Positions 35,160 to 45,323 are shown, counted from the first letter of the stretch. The stretch is DNA of 64,000 bases from UBA969 sp041694635 (GCA_041694635.1 JBDNHI010000156.1:1-64000); one strand, 5' to 3'. Notes: a model not told the origin generated them from the sequence alone. Numbers and translations: made by a program.

Positions 35160-37010
35160 ATGAATTATAAAAATCTTAGGGCTTGCATTAAAGACTTAGA
35201 AAAAAATAAACATCTTATTCGCATCGATTCTGAAATTGACCCATTCCTAGAAGCGGCTGCTATTCACCGCAGAGTCTATCAAGCAAATGGCCCCGCAATT
35301 TTTTTTAGTAATGTTAAGGGTTCGAAATTTCCAATGGTCAGTAACCTCTTTGGGAATATTCAAAGAGCTAAGTTTATTTTTAGAAACCAACTTGCAACGG
35401 TTGAAGCAATTGTTGCTTGCAAGGCGAACCCTGAAAAAGTCTTAGCAAACCCGCTTATTTGGCCTAAAGTTTTGCGTGGCTTGTGGAATTGTCTTCCTAG
35501 AACTGTTTCTAGGGCTCCACTTCTAGAAAATCAAATCCACATCGACCAACTTCCTCAGCTCGTTTCTTGGCCAAAAGACGGCGGTGCTTTTGTTACCCTC
35601 CCTCAAGTTCATACTGAAGATGTTGATGCGCCTGGTTGGCGGTTTTCTAATATTGGAATGTATCGTATTCAATTGTCTGGCAACAGTTACCTTCCTAATG
35701 AAGAAATTGGTTTACATTATCAGTTACATCGGGGCATTGGCGTGCACCATAGCAAAGCATTAAGCAGGAATAAACCCTTTCGAGTTGCCATTTCTGTGGG
35801 TGGGCCACCAAGCTTAGCCGTTGCAGCAGTTATGCCATTACCAGAAGCGATGCCTGAAATTTGCTTTGCTGGTCTTTTAGGTGGAAGAAGAATAGATTTA
35901 GCAAAATTTCCCTTACCTTCTCCATTGATTAAGCCCATTCTACTACCTGCGGAAGCCGACTTCTGTATTGTTGGCGTTGTCGACCCAGACAGGGTTCTAC
36001 CCGAGGGGCCTTTTGGCGATCATCTAGGGTATTACAGTTTATTGCATAATTTTCCCGTAATGAAAGTAGAAGCAGTTTATCATCGTAACAATGCGGTTTG
36101 GCCTTTTACTGTAGTGGGAAGGCCACCACAGGAAGATACCGCCTTTGGAGAATTAATCCACGAACTGACAGGACCGCTTCTGCCCACAGTCATACCGGGA
36201 ATTCATGCGGTAAATGCGGTAGATGCAGCTGGAGTTCATCCACTTCTACTCGCCATCGGAAGCGAACGGTATACGCCCTTTAATAAACTTGAACGACCGC
36301 AAGAACTTTTAACTGCTGCTAATGCAATCCTAGGACAAGGACAACTTTCGCTCGCTAAATTCCTGCTAATCGTTGCTAAGGAAGATAACCCGGAACTCGA
36401 TATCAACAACATACCTTCTTTTTTCAATCATCTTTTAGAAAGAATAGACCTTACCAACGACCTCCACTTTTACACCAAAACTACGATGGATACGCTCGAT
36501 TACAGTGGTACTGGTTTAAATGAAGGATCTAAAGTTGTATTTGCAGCAGCAGGCCCAAAAAGAAGAGAACTTCCAGTAGCAATTCCTGAAAAGCTCAACC
36601 TTCCTTTGGGTTTTGAAAACCCGAAAGTATGCCTCCCGGGAATACTTGCAATCAAATCTCCCCCCTTCCAAAATAAATTCGATGTAACGCCTTTAACTTT
36701 TTGCGAGGCATTTAAGCCAAGCGATAGTCTCAATCGATTTCCGATGATTTTGTTAGTCGACGACAGCGACTTTACCAGCGCATCACCAAGGAATTTTCTT
36801 TGGAATGTATTTACAAAAACCAACCCTGCAAAAGACATTTACGGGATTATGGCATTTAACCAAGACAAGCATTGGGGATGCCAAGGTTCGTTAGTTATAG
36901 ATGCGAGAACAAAACCACACCACGCCCCCGCATTAGTTGAAGACCCAACCGTTGAAAAAAAGGTAGATGCAATGGGTGCAAAAGGGGGCCCGTTGCACGG
37001 GATTATTTAG
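35160..37010 (+). CDS. UbiD family decarboxylase
   Basis: A 616-residue decarboxylase of the prenyl-FMN-dependent UbiD family. Visible parts are LRACIKDLEKNKHLIRIDSEIDP, IGMYRIQLSG, VAISVGGPPSLAVAA, the LPEGPFGDHLGYY segment and FNKLERPQELL. The size fits the long menaquinone-type branch (MqnL/UbiD-like). Members decarboxylate aromatic or unsaturated acids, often in quinone synthesis. The UbiX prenyltransferase is not in the window. AAGGGA lies nine bases before the ATG. A chorismate-lyase-like gene lies at 17526, but the two are far apart and any link is inference. It converges on the HEAT-repeat gene two bases away. Confidence 0.9.
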   Translation: MNYKNLRACIKDLEKNKHLIRIDSEIDPFLEAAAIHRRVYQANGPAIFFSNVKGSKFPMVSNLFGNIQRAKFIFRNQLATVEAIVACKANPEKVLANPLIWPKVLRGLWNCLPRTVSRAPLLENQIHIDQLPQLVSWPKDGGAFVTLPQVHTEDVDAPGWRFSNIGMYRIQLSGNSYLPNEEIGLHYQLHRGIGVHHSKALSRNKPFRVAISVGGPPSLAVAAVMPLPEAMPEICFAGLLGGRRIDLAKFPLPSPLIKPILLPAEADFCIVGVVDPDRVLPEGPFGDHLGYYSLLHNFPVMKVEAVYHRNNAVWPFTVVGRPPQEDTAFGELIHELTGPLLPTVIPGIHAVNAVDAAGVHPLLLAIGSERYTPFNKLERPQELLTAANAILGQGQLSLAKFLLIVAKEDNPELDINNIPSFFNHLLERIDLTNDLHFYTKTTMDTLDYSGTGLNEGSKVVFAAAGPKRRELPVAIPEKLNLPLGFENPKVCLPGILAIKSPPFQNKFDVTPLTFCEAFKPSDSLNRFPMILLVDDSDFTSASPRNFLWNVFTKTNPAKDIYGIMAFNQDKHWGCQGSLVIDARTKPHHAPALVEDPTVEKKVDAMGAKGGPLHGII

Positions 37011-37012
37011 GC

Positions 37013-38137
37013 TTAAGGTTTCTTGGGGGCACCTGCAGGCGGTGTTACATTCATACCTTTAATTGCATTAAGAGCAACATTTGCAGCATTTTTAACCGGT
37101 TCAATCGTTTCTTTTGCTGCTGCAAGTTTGGTCAGAGGTTCAACCGCTTTTCGCGCATCCACTCCAATACTTGCAAGCGAAATACAAGCGTTAAAAACAA
37201 TTAAAGGTTCTTTATCTTCAAGCACATCAATAAGCTCGCCAACTAAAACTTTCGCTTGAACGCCCATTACCGAAACCGCATATAGGGCCTCGAGTTTTAC
37301 CCCATTATCTCCTTGTTTTAGCATCCGAGAGATAAACTCCATTTGGTAAGAAACCGTTAAAACATCTTGATTTGCTAGCCCAACTTTTGCCCAGATTGCA
37401 AAAATCTTATCATTCCCGGTCGATAGATCCATTAACGCTTTATCTACCGCTGCAGATACAATTTGATTATTTGGCTTGCCTAACAGGGCTATGGAAGTAA
37501 TGGCTGCATAGCGCACAGGAACTGCCGGATCTTTTAAAGCATTTAATGCCGCACTTACCGCTTTTACATCGGGCCCTAAATTCTTATCCATACCAAACTT
37601 TACCAACGCTAAAATCGCACTTTTCCTTACTTCATACGAGTTGGCATATTTCGATGCCTCGACTAAAGCGGATATAGTTTTTTTCCCATCAATTGGGTCA
37701 AAGCGTTGCAGCGCACTTATAGCCAAGAAACGCACTTGTGCCTGTGGGTCTTCCTGAGCCCTCCTTGCTAATGCATCCACAGTTCTTTGAACATCTTTAT
37801 CTAATATCTCAAGTACGCTTAACGCTAAAATTGCTTTCACTCTGCAACCAGCATCGGGATCTAGGCAACTGCCAATAACAGCGGGGACCGCCTCGGAGGT
37901 GGATGACCCATAGTTTGGGATAGCAACAAGGGCATAATCTCGAACGCTGGCATCTGGACTTTTTAGATCAACAATCCAAGATTTAAGAGACTTAATAGGT
38001 ATTTTAGGGCCATCACTTTTCTTAGAAGTATCCGACTGGGCGGTGCTTTGTGCTTCGGAAGCCGTTATAAAACCCAAAATTAAACATAAAAGAACTGATT
38101 TTTGACATAAAACCCTAAACCAAATACTTTGTCTCAT
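37013..38137 (-). CDS. secreted HEAT-repeat protein
   Basis: A 374-residue exported protein. A signal peptide (MRQSIWFRVLCQKSVLLCL and on) ends near ASEA-QS at about residue 30. A short Ser/Lys-rich linker follows, then about eight HEAT-type helical pairs such as SVRDYALVAIPNYG, CRVKAILALSVLEIL, QVRFLAISALQRF and PVRYAAITSIALLG. Such solenoids bind proteins. ATG 38137 is chosen because AAAGGGGA stands just upstream and the signal peptide begins there; an in-frame start at 38209 would bury it. It is divergent from the cytochrome gene, so may belong to the same envelope system. Confidence 0.88.
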   Translation of the reverse strand: MRQSIWFRVLCQKSVLLCLILGFITASEAQSTAQSDTSKKSDGPKIPIKSLKSWIVDLKSPDASVRDYALVAIPNYGSSTSEAVPAVIGSCLDPDAGCRVKAILALSVLEILDKDVQRTVDALARRAQEDPQAQVRFLAISALQRFDPIDGKKTISALVEASKYANSYEVRKSAILALVKFGMDKNLGPDVKAVSAALNALKDPAVPVRYAAITSIALLGKPNNQIVSAAVDKALMDLSTGNDKIFAIWAKVGLANQDVLTVSYQMEFISRMLKQGDNGVKLEALYAVSVMGVQAKVLVGELIDVLEDKEPLIVFNACISLASIGVDARKAVEPLTKLAAAKETIEPVKNAANVALNAIKGMNVTPPAGAPKKP

Positions 38138-38332
38138 AAATTTCCCCTTTGCGAATGGGTTTTCATTTCTCTCTCTACCATAGAACAAGGATTCCTTATA
38201 TTTTTGCACTTAGCAAGACCGCTTTTCAGATATCTTCTTGCAAAAACTGATTTTTGTTGCAAAAATGATAGATAGATTAGGCCTTCCTAGGCGAAATTTG
38301 TGGTTCCATCCCTATTCGGTAGAATTTTAAAA

Positions 38333-39796
38333 ATGAAATCATCTTACTATTTATGGCTAATTGCTCTAATGTTAATGATCCCTCAAAGTGGACTTAGTGT
38401 TGAGGAAAATGGCAAAGTTGCTGCGAAGCCAAGTTATTTTAAGAATATAAGGCCAATATTTCAGCAAAACTGCCAGGGTTGTCATCAACCCTCCAAGAAA
38501 AATGGTAATTTTATGATGACAGATTTCCCTTCCTTATTTTTAAAGGGCGATCGAGATAAAAACCAAATTCAGCCAGGCGACCCAAGCAAAAGTAATCTTT
38601 ATCAATTGCTGGTTGCTCACGCAGACCAAAAAGCCGAAATGCCCAAAGGAAAAGATCCTTTAACCAAAGAACAAACAGAACTAGTTCGAAATTGGATATT
38701 AGATGGAGCTAAGGATGATTCTCCAAAATCTGCTATTAAGCTAGTTGACCCGGAACACCCCCCTATTTACACCTTACCACCTGTTATAACTGCAATGGAT
38801 TATTCGCCAGATGGCCAAATCCTTGCTGTTTCTGCATACCACGAAGTAATTTTACATAAAGCCGATGGTTCGGGGATGCTCGCAAGGCTTATTGGACTAT
38901 CTGAAAGAATCGAATCCATTGCTTTTTCTCCCGATGGCAAGCAGTTAGCAGTCTCCGCTGGATCTCCTGGGCGATTTGGAGAAATCCAAATCTGGGATAT
39001 CCAAAAAATGAAACTTTCCCTTTCCGTTCCTTCCACTTTTGACACCCTTTACGGTGTCAGTTGGTCTCCCGATGGTTCTAAAATTGCTTTCGGATGTGCA
39101 GATAACTCCGTTCGTGCAATTGATTCTGCTAATGGCAAACAAATCCTTTTTCAAGGTGCCCATACCGATTGGGTCCTTGGAACCGCTTTTTCTAGAGATG
39201 GACTTTTCCTTGTTTCCGTTAGCAGGGATCGCTCTATGAAACTAACCGAAGTTGCTACCCAGCGCTTTATTGACAATATAACCAGTATTACACCAGGTGC
39301 ACTTAAAGGTGGCCTACAAACTGTTTCTCTTAGACCCAGAACTGATAAAACTATGGTCAAAGGTGCGGAGGGTACCGATACCGCTGAAAAAGCATACGAG
39401 GAGCTTCTTATAGGAGGTTCAGATGGTATTCCCAGACTATACAAAATGCATCGAGTGACAAAAAGAGTCATCGGTGACGATGCTAACAAAGTACGCGAAT
39501 ACGAGGCTATTCCTGGAAGAATTTATTCTTCTTCCTTTAATAAGGTTGGTTCATTATTTGCCATCGGAAGCAGCCTTGATGGCAAAGGGTTCCTTAAAAT
39601 CTATCAAACCGAGGATGCCAAAATCGTTACTCGCATCGAAAACGGAATTTCACCTATTTACTCTTTAGCATTCACCCCAGATGGCACGAAAATCGCTGTT
39701 GCAGGTTTTGATGGAACCATTAAGCTTTTTAAAGTGCCAACCGGCGAAAAAGATAAAGAGTTCATTCCCGTTCCTTTTACAATCACCAAGAACTAA
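38333..39796 (+). CDS. exported cytochrome c - WD40 protein (planctomycete type)
   Basis: A 487-residue exported protein. After a signal peptide (to about residue 22) comes a cytochrome c-like domain with NCQGCH (C47, C50, H51) and MPKGKDPLTKEQTELVRNWI, as in the planctomycete PSCyt1 domain. From about residue 150 there are six or seven WD40-type blades such as AMDYSPDGQILAVSA, SIAFSPDGKQLAVSA, VSWSPDGSKIAFG and SLAFTPDGTKIAVAG. ATG 38333 is chosen since the signal peptide begins there; a GTG at 38300 is less likely. It is followed after 35 bases by a DUF1549/DUF1553 protein, the normal partner. Confidence 0.9.
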   Translation: MKSSYYLWLIALMLMIPQSGLSVEENGKVAAKPSYFKNIRPIFQQNCQGCHQPSKKNGNFMMTDFPSLFLKGDRDKNQIQPGDPSKSNLYQLLVAHADQKAEMPKGKDPLTKEQTELVRNWILDGAKDDSPKSAIKLVDPEHPPIYTLPPVITAMDYSPDGQILAVSAYHEVILHKADGSGMLARLIGLSERIESIAFSPDGKQLAVSAGSPGRFGEIQIWDIQKMKLSLSVPSTFDTLYGVSWSPDGSKIAFGCADNSVRAIDSANGKQILFQGAHTDWVLGTAFSRDGLFLVSVSRDRSMKLTEVATQRFIDNITSITPGALKGGLQTVSLRPRTDKTMVKGAEGTDTAEKAYEELLIGGSDGIPRLYKMHRVTKRVIGDDANKVREYEAIPGRIYSSSFNKVGSLFAIGSSLDGKGFLKIYQTEDAKIVTRIENGISPIYSLAFTPDGTKIAVAGFDGTIKLFKVPTGEKDKEFIPVPFTITKN

Positions 39797-39831
39797 TTCA
39801 TTCGCATAAGCGTACTTCCGGAGAATCTCAT

Positions 39832-42800
39832 ATGAAAAATACTTTCTCAGTTTTCAAGGTTCTTGCTATTCCATTAGCGCTGGTTATTTTGGTTCAAGCA
39901 AACTTTGCCTTTTCTCAGGAAACGGAAAAACTGCAACCCGGGTTACAAATTCAGAAAATTTCGATTTATCCTAGTGAAATTGAACTTAAAGGTACTTTTT
40001 CATATGCTCAAGTTTTACTTTTAGGATTACTCGAATCTGGCGAAAACGCAGACCTTACCCGACTAGGTAAATGGACGGTTCCTGAAGCACTCGTTAAAAT
40101 TTCTGCTTCTGGAATTATTTCACCTCTTAAAGATGGGGAAGGAGTAATCACCGCTTCTTTTAATGGAAATACCGCAAGTATCCCTATCAAAATTTCAGAC
40201 ACAAAAATTACCTCCACTACTAGTTTTACAAAAGATGTTATGCCCGTTCTTACTAGAACCGGGTGCAATTCAGGCACTTGCCATGGTTCTGCGGATGGCA
40301 AAAATGGTTTCAAATTAAGTCTGCGTGGCTACGATTCCCTTTTCGACCATAGAGCCCTTACCGATGACCTAGAAGGTAGACGGTTCAACCGAGCTGCCCC
40401 AGATTCTAGCTTGATGCTTTTAAAATCCACGGGCCAGACTCCCCATGTGGGAGGAGCCTTGATTCAACCAGGCGACCGCACCTACGAAATCATTCGTAAA
40501 TGGATTGCAGAAGGAGTTAAGTACGACCCAACCTCGCCAAAAGTTTCCAGAATCGAAGTTTTCCCTCGCAACTTTGTTCTTCCCCTTCCCGGAATGAAAC
40601 AACAAATGCAGGTTCGAGCTTTTTACTCCGATAACTCCAGCAGAGATGTAACTGCAGAGGCGTTTCTTGAAAGCAGTAATATTGATGCCGCACTTGTGGA
40701 AAAAAATGGAATTATTCAAGGTTTAAGAAGGGGCGAAGCTACCGTTTTAGCCCGTTTTGAAGGCAATTATGCAGCTTCTACATTTATTATAATGGGAGAC
40801 CGCAAAGGATTTAAATGGCAAGATCAGCCCAAAAACAACTTTATTGATAACCTTGTTTACGAAAAACTCCAGGCGATTAAAGTCCTTCCCAGTAACCTAT
40901 GTTCTGATACCGAATTCCTTAGGCGTGTCACTCTTGATCTTACAGGATTGCCACCTAATCGTGAAGCAGTGAAAGCATTCCTTGCAGACAAACGCGATTC
41001 TAAAATAAAACGCGATGAAGTTATTGACAAGCTTGTTGGTTCCAATGATTACATCGAGCATACAACCAACAAATGGGCAGATTTATTGCAGGTAAATAAA
41101 GCATTTTTAGGTGATCAAGGTGCGACAAAATTCAGAGCTTATATCCGCGACTTAATTGCCAGCAACAAACCCTACAACATTTTTGCAAGCGAAATTCTTA
41201 CTAGCACAGGGTCTAACCTAGAAACCCCCGCCGCAAGTTATTTTAAAATCTTACGCGACCCAACTGCTGCCACCGAAAATAGTACTCATCTTTTCCTTGG
41301 GGTCAGGTTTAATTGCAACAAGTGTCACGACCATCCATTTGAACGGTGGACCCAGGATCAGTACTTCCAGCTATCGGCCTATTTCGCCCAGATTTCTAGA
41401 GTAGAAGATCAAAAATATAAAGGTCAGAAAGTTGGAGGTAGTGCGGTCGAAGGGGCTCAACCTTTGGTAGAAATAATTCAAGATGTAAAAACCGGAGATT
41501 TGAAACACGAAAAAACCGGACTCGTTGTTCAACCTCAGTTCCCATTCGCTTTAAAAGATAAAGCTGCAGATAATTCAAACCGAAGGCAACAACTTGCTCA
41601 TTGGATCACCTCAAGCGAAAACCCTTATTTCGCTAAAAGTTTTGTCAACAGGCAATGGTCTTATTTAATGGGTGTAGGTTTAATTGAACCGATAGATGAT
41701 ATTCGCGCAGGAAATCCAGCCTCAAATCCTAAGCTGCTAGAAAAACTTGCTGAAGAGTTTATTCAAAGTAAATTCAATATCCAACATATTGTTAAGCTGA
41801 TTTGCAAATCAAGAATTTATCAGCTTTCTGTTGATACCAATATCTGGAATAAGGATGATGAATCTAACTTTTCGCACGCTTTAGCGCGTCGATTACCCGC
41901 AGAGGTTTTATTTGATTCTATTCATCTTGCGACCGGATCGGCCTCTAAATTACCTGGTTTACCCCTTGGGGCACGCGCTGCGCTTTTAGTCGATTCTTCC
42001 GCCGATGTTGGAGGAGGATTCTTCCAACTATTTGGCAAACCGCCGCGCCAAAGTGCTTGCGAATGTGAGAGGTCTTCTTCAATGATGCTTGGGCCAATAC
42101 TGAGTTTGGTTAATGGCCCTGTTATTGGTGATGCTGTTAAAGACCCGCAAAACCTTATAAGCAAACTTCTTGCCACAGAAAAAAACGATATCAACTTGGT
42201 TAGTGAACTTTTTCTTGCGGTGCTAAACCGACCGCCAAGTCCACAAGAAATCGCTTCGGGGTTAAAAGCGTTAAAAGATGGAGAACCCGAATTTCAACCT
42301 CTGGTCGAAGAATACAACCGCCGTTTTGAATCCTTAGAACTCTATAAAAAAAGTGAAGCTCAAAGAATGACTCAGTGGGAATCTTCTTACAACAAAATTG
42401 CTGTGTGGGAAAAAATCAAACCCTCTAGTGCGGTTGCGAAATCTAAGGCTAAAATTTCGGAGTTACCCGATGGCAGCTATCTGCTTAGTGGGGAAAATCC
42501 ACCGATTGAAACTATTACTTTTAAATTCCCAGTCGATAAAAATGCTTGGACTGGCTTTTTACTTGAAACCCTTCCTGACGATAGTTTACCTGCAAAAGGC
42601 CCCGGAAGGGCTATAAATGGCAACTTTGTCCTTAGTGAATTTAAAGCTACCTATTCTTTAAATGATAAAAAACCAATTCCCGTTCCCTTAACCAATCCAA
42701 AATCAACTTTCAACCAAGATCAATTCCCTATCGCAAACGCTATAGATAATAATTTAACAACTGGGTGGGCCATTTCTCCACAATTTGGTAAGGCAAACTC

Positions 42801-43170
42801 TGCTTATTTTCAAATTCAAACCCCTACTTTATTTAAAGATAAAGGAGAATTTACTATTACTTTAACCCAAAATTTTGGAACGCAGCATACCCTTGGGCGA
42901 GTCAGAATTTCTCTGACTAAAACACCCGGAACTGTTCAACCTTTTGGGGCTGAAAGTGAGATTGTTCGCAATCTCCAAATCGAACCCGAAAAACGGACTC
43001 CACAACAAAAAGATATTCTGCTTTCCGCTTTCAGAACTCAAGATGTAGAATTAGTTCGTTTGCAAAATTTAGTTTCTTACTTCGGGAAACCTATTGATAA
43101 AAGGCAGATCGGTGCCCAAGATTTAACTTGGGCTTTGCTTAATTCCAAAGCGTTTCAATTTAATCATTAA
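39832..43170 (+). CDS. exported DUF1549/DUF1553 protein with haem-type cysteine motifs
   Basis: A 1112-residue exported protein of the planctomycete PSD1 class. In order: a signal peptide (to about residue 28), an Ig-like BIG2 domain (SIYPSEIELKG to IPIKISD), TGCNSGTCHG at 145-152 (a CX4CH variant), a second BIG2-like domain (SRIEVFPRNFVLPL), DUF1549 (FLRRVTLDLTGLPPNREAV), and CNKCHDHPFERW at 495-506. DUF1553 follows (SFVNRQWSYLMGVGL, ARRLPAEVLFDSI, CECERSS). The C-terminal 250 residues look like a beta-sandwich. CGGAGA lies seven bases before the ATG. The role is unknown; such proteins are abundant in planctomycetes and are often suggested to act in polysaccharide breakdown or envelope redox reactions. 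Confidence 0.92.
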   Translation: MKNTFSVFKVLAIPLALVILVQANFAFSQETEKLQPGLQIQKISIYPSEIELKGTFSYAQVLLLGLLESGENADLTRLGKWTVPEALVKISASGIISPLKDGEGVITASFNGNTASIPIKISDTKITSTTSFTKDVMPVLTRTGCNSGTCHGSADGKNGFKLSLRGYDSLFDHRALTDDLEGRRFNRAAPDSSLMLLKSTGQTPHVGGALIQPGDRTYEIIRKWIAEGVKYDPTSPKVSRIEVFPRNFVLPLPGMKQQMQVRAFYSDNSSRDVTAEAFLESSNIDAALVEKNGIIQGLRRGEATVLARFEGNYAASTFIIMGDRKGFKWQDQPKNNFIDNLVYEKLQAIKVLPSNLCSDTEFLRRVTLDLTGLPPNREAVKAFLADKRDSKIKRDEVIDKLVGSNDYIEHTTNKWADLLQVNKAFLGDQGATKFRAYIRDLIASNKPYNIFASEILTSTGSNLETPAASYFKILRDPTAATENSTHLFLGVRFNCNKCHDHPFERWTQDQYFQLSAYFAQISRVEDQKYKGQKVGGSAVEGAQPLVEIIQDVKTGDLKHEKTGLVVQPQFPFALKDKAADNSNRRQQLAHWITSSENPYFAKSFVNRQWSYLMGVGLIEPIDDIRAGNPASNPKLLEKLAEEFIQSKFNIQHIVKLICKSRIYQLSVDTNIWNKDDESNFSHALARRLPAEVLFDSIHLATGSASKLPGLPLGARAALLVDSSADVGGGFFQLFGKPPRQSACECERSSSMMLGPILSLVNGPVIGDAVKDPQNLISKLLATEKNDINLVSELFLAVLNRPPSPQEIASGLKALKDGEPEFQPLVEEYNRRFESLELYKKSEAQRMTQWESSYNKIAVWEKIKPSSAVAKSKAKISELPDGSYLLSGENPPIETITFKFPVDKNAWTGFLLETLPDDSLPAKGPGRAINGNFVLSEFKATYSLNDKKPIPVPLTNPKSTFNQDQFPIANAIDNNLTTGWAISPQFGKANSAYFQIQTPTLFKDKGEFTITLTQNFGTQHTLGRVRISLTKTPGTVQPFGAESEIVRNLQIEPEKRTPQQKDILLSAFRTQDVELVRLQNLVSYFGKPIDKRQIGAQDLTWALLNSKAFQFNH

Positions 43171-43309
43171 CTAAACCTGCTTTACTAACAAGCTTTCCAG
43201 AAAATCAAAAGTTTGTTATTTTTACTTATGTTTGTAAAAAGGTGGCCAACATCTCCTTTGGATTTTTTTCAATTTAAATAGATTGAATCCAAACAGTGGA
43301 ACAATTTTT

Positions 43310-44119
43310 ATGAATATTAAATGGATTATAAGGCATGGTGCAATGCGTATGATGGGCGTTTTCGACCCAGAGTCTTCTTCTTATTCGCGAAGGGATCGGG
43401 TTCTTATTCGAACTCAAAGGGGCATTGAATTCGGCGAAATTCTCTGCGAATCAACCCCTGAAACTATCAAATGGCTTGTCGATCCAACTTCTGGAACAAT
43501 TATTAGAAAACCCACACCAAATGATGATTTACAAATTCAGCACCTAAAAACGTTCGAATCTAATGCTCTTGATACTTGTGCTAAGTTATCCGCTGCCAAA
43601 GGTCTGCAAATGGCACTCGTTGACGCTGAAAGCCTTTTTGGTGGCGAACGACTTGTTTTTTATTACCTTGCTGAGGGAAGAATCGATTTCAGAGATTTGG
43701 TCAAAAACCTTGCACGAGAATTTCAAACTCGTATCGAAATGAAACAAATCGGCGTTCGAGATGAAGCTAAACTGCTTGCGGATTACGGAGATTGTGGCAA
43801 ACCTGTTTGCTGCAACTCACACCTGATTGTAATGCCACCGGTTTCTATGAAAATGGCTAGAATGCAAAAATCTTCACTCGACCCCAACAAAATTTCTGGT
43901 AGATGCGGCAGACTTAAATGTTGCCTACGCTTTGAGCAAGATGTTTACGATGCTAACCAAAAAGATTTGCCAGAAGTTGGCTCTCTGGTTACAACGGATA
44001 AGGGTAAAGGTAAAGTACTAGCACAAGAAATACTTGCTCGCAAGATTCTTGTACAATTTGATGATGGGCGCAGAATTTCCGTCCTTCACTCTGAGGTTTT
44101 TGGTTCTTCTGATATCTAA
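43310..44119 (+). CDS. PSP1 / RicT (YaaT)-like protein
   Basis: A 269-residue protein with the PSP1 C-terminal domain: DRVLIRTQRGIEFGEIL, then the region ending in EMKQIGVRDEAKLLADYG. Six cysteines follow in two clusters (C162, C167, C168 in DCGKPVCC; C199, C204, C205 in RCGRLKCC). In Bacillus RicT binds an Fe-S cluster with RicA and RicF and affects RNase Y. The cysteine pattern is fully conserved here. ATG 43310 is preferred to a TTG at 43283. It starts a short operon with the Minf_1886 gene and a small membrane protein. Confidence 0.88.
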   Translation: MNIKWIIRHGAMRMMGVFDPESSSYSRRDRVLIRTQRGIEFGEILCESTPETIKWLVDPTSGTIIRKPTPNDDLQIQHLKTFESNALDTCAKLSAAKGLQMALVDAESLFGGERLVFYYLAEGRIDFRDLVKNLAREFQTRIEMKQIGVRDEAKLLADYGDCGKPVCCNSHLIVMPPVSMKMARMQKSSLDPNKISGRCGRLKCCLRFEQDVYDANQKDLPEVGSLVTTDKGKGKVLAQEILARKILVQFDDGRRISVLHSEVFGSSDI

Positions 44120-44143
44120 CTATTTTTACGGAATTTTATAGAC

Positions 44144-44566
44144 ATGGGTTACCATCATCCAAAGATCAATGAAATCATTAAAAAAGACTCAAGGTTTCCC
44201 TACGAAGCTTACGAGTTTCTTTTTCAGTCTCTTGCTTACACCCAAAAATTACTTGGAAAAATTAAACCCTCTGATAGCGAAGATCCTGCCAAAGAACATC
44301 ATATTTCAGGAAAGCAATTAATCGAAGGTATTCGAAAATTCGCTTTAGATGAATTCGGGTTAATGGCAAGATGCGTCTTTAACCAGTGGGGCATTAAAAA
44401 AACCGTCGACTTTGGTGATATGGTTTTTAATTTGGTAGAAATCGGACTGATGAGTAAAACAGACAATGATGCAAGGGAAGATTTTGCAGATATATTTGAT
44501 ATTGAAACGGACCTTATGACCGATTACAAAATCACTACAAGTTCAGAATCTGAAGGGGCAAAATGA
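44144..44566 (+). CDS. Minf_1886 family protein
   Basis: A 140-residue protein of a conserved family of unknown function found in planctomycetes and Verrucomicrobia. Recognisable pieces are FPYEAYEFLFQSLAYTQ, HISGKQLIEGIRKFALDEFG, VFNQWGIKKTVDFGDMVFNLVE and SKTDNDAREDFAD. No catalytic motif is visible. It follows the PSP1 gene by 24 bases and overlaps the next gene by four (ATGA). Confidence 0.85.
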   Translation: MGYHHPKINEIIKKDSRFPYEAYEFLFQSLAYTQKLLGKIKPSDSEDPAKEHHISGKQLIEGIRKFALDEFGLMARCVFNQWGIKKTVDFGDMVFNLVEIGLMSKTDNDAREDFADIFDIETDLMTDYKITTSSESEGAK

Positions 44567-45027
44567 AGTTCGCTAGCTTTAAACTTCTCCTTGCTTTCTT
44601 GCTTTTTGCGGGGTGGATTAGTTATTTAGCCCTTCTGGTTTCAAAAACAACCCGCGGTATTGATGGTAAACCTCTTCGCCTTTCACAACCTCAGTTTCTT
44701 ATTTCTACACTCGATTTAATTGGCTCTTTTGATGCTAACAATCAACTTCGAGTCCAGGAGGTGCTTTACTCAACCTTGGCAGATAAAACACCAAAGGTGG
44801 GGGATTTTTTGACCCTTGCTAATTTTAAACCAGGTGATTTTGATAGAAAAGATTTTAAAAATTGGTTAATACCCCTTCGAACTTCTCAAGATGGAAAAAC
44901 CTTTGAAATTGTTGCGGTTCCTCAATCACCCGGCTTCCAAGGTAACTTTTCTAGGCTAGATTCTGCCAGAATTTACCCTGCTCTAGAAGGTGCATTGCTT
45001 CAATATAAAAAGTTCTCCAAAGGATAA
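44563..45027 (+). CDS. small hypothetical protein with one membrane anchor
   Basis: A 154-residue protein with one N-terminal hydrophobic segment (LLLAFLLFAGWISYLALLV, residues 8-26) and a soluble remainder, probably outside the cytoplasm. I recognise no domain. It is translationally coupled to the Minf_1886 gene by an ATGA overlap, so it probably belongs with it. Function unknown. Confidence 0.75.
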   Translation: MKFASFKLLLAFLLFAGWISYLALLVSKTTRGIDGKPLRLSQPQFLISTLDLIGSFDANNQLRVQEVLYSTLADKTPKVGDFLTLANFKPGDFDRKDFKNWLIPLRTSQDGKTFEIVAVPQSPGFQGNFSRLDSARIYPALEGALLQYKKFSKG

Positions 45028-45092
45028 ATCGGGAAAAATAGATTTATTTCCTTAAAATTTTTGGGTAATTCTTATTCAATTTCGTTTTCATC

Positions 45093-45121
45093 TTGCCTTA
45101 AGACGAAAGCTGGCCTATATT
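45093..45121 (+). promoter_or_regulatory. promoter of the tRNA-tuf cluster
   Basis: TTGCCT (45093-45098) and TATATT (45116-45121) are exactly 17 bases apart, with a predicted start near 45128, about 19 bases before the first tRNA. Confidence 0.6.
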
Positions 45122-45146
45122 TACTTTTTCTTTAAAGGCTAGTTAC

Positions 45147-45218
45147 GCTAACGTAGCTCAATGGTAGAGCACTGGTTTTGTAAACCAGCGGTTGTGGGTT
45201 CAAGTCCCACCGCTAGCT
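45147..45218 (+). tRNA. tRNA-Thr (anticodon TGT)
   Basis: A 72-base tRNA. Acceptor GCTAACG pairs with CGCTAGC except for one A-C mismatch. The anticodon stem CTGGT/ACCAG carries TTTGTAA, anticodon TGT, reading ACA. The T-loop GGTTCAAGTCC is intact. First gene of the Thr-Tyr-Gly-Thr-tuf series. Confidence 0.96.
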
Positions 45219-45323
45219 CTGTTGAGCGGTTAATAGAATTGCTTTTGAGAAAATTGTTAAGGGTTTGGCTCCTTTTTGCTTCTACTTGGGTGAGTAAAGT
45301 TAAGAAAGAGCGAGAATTCGGCT

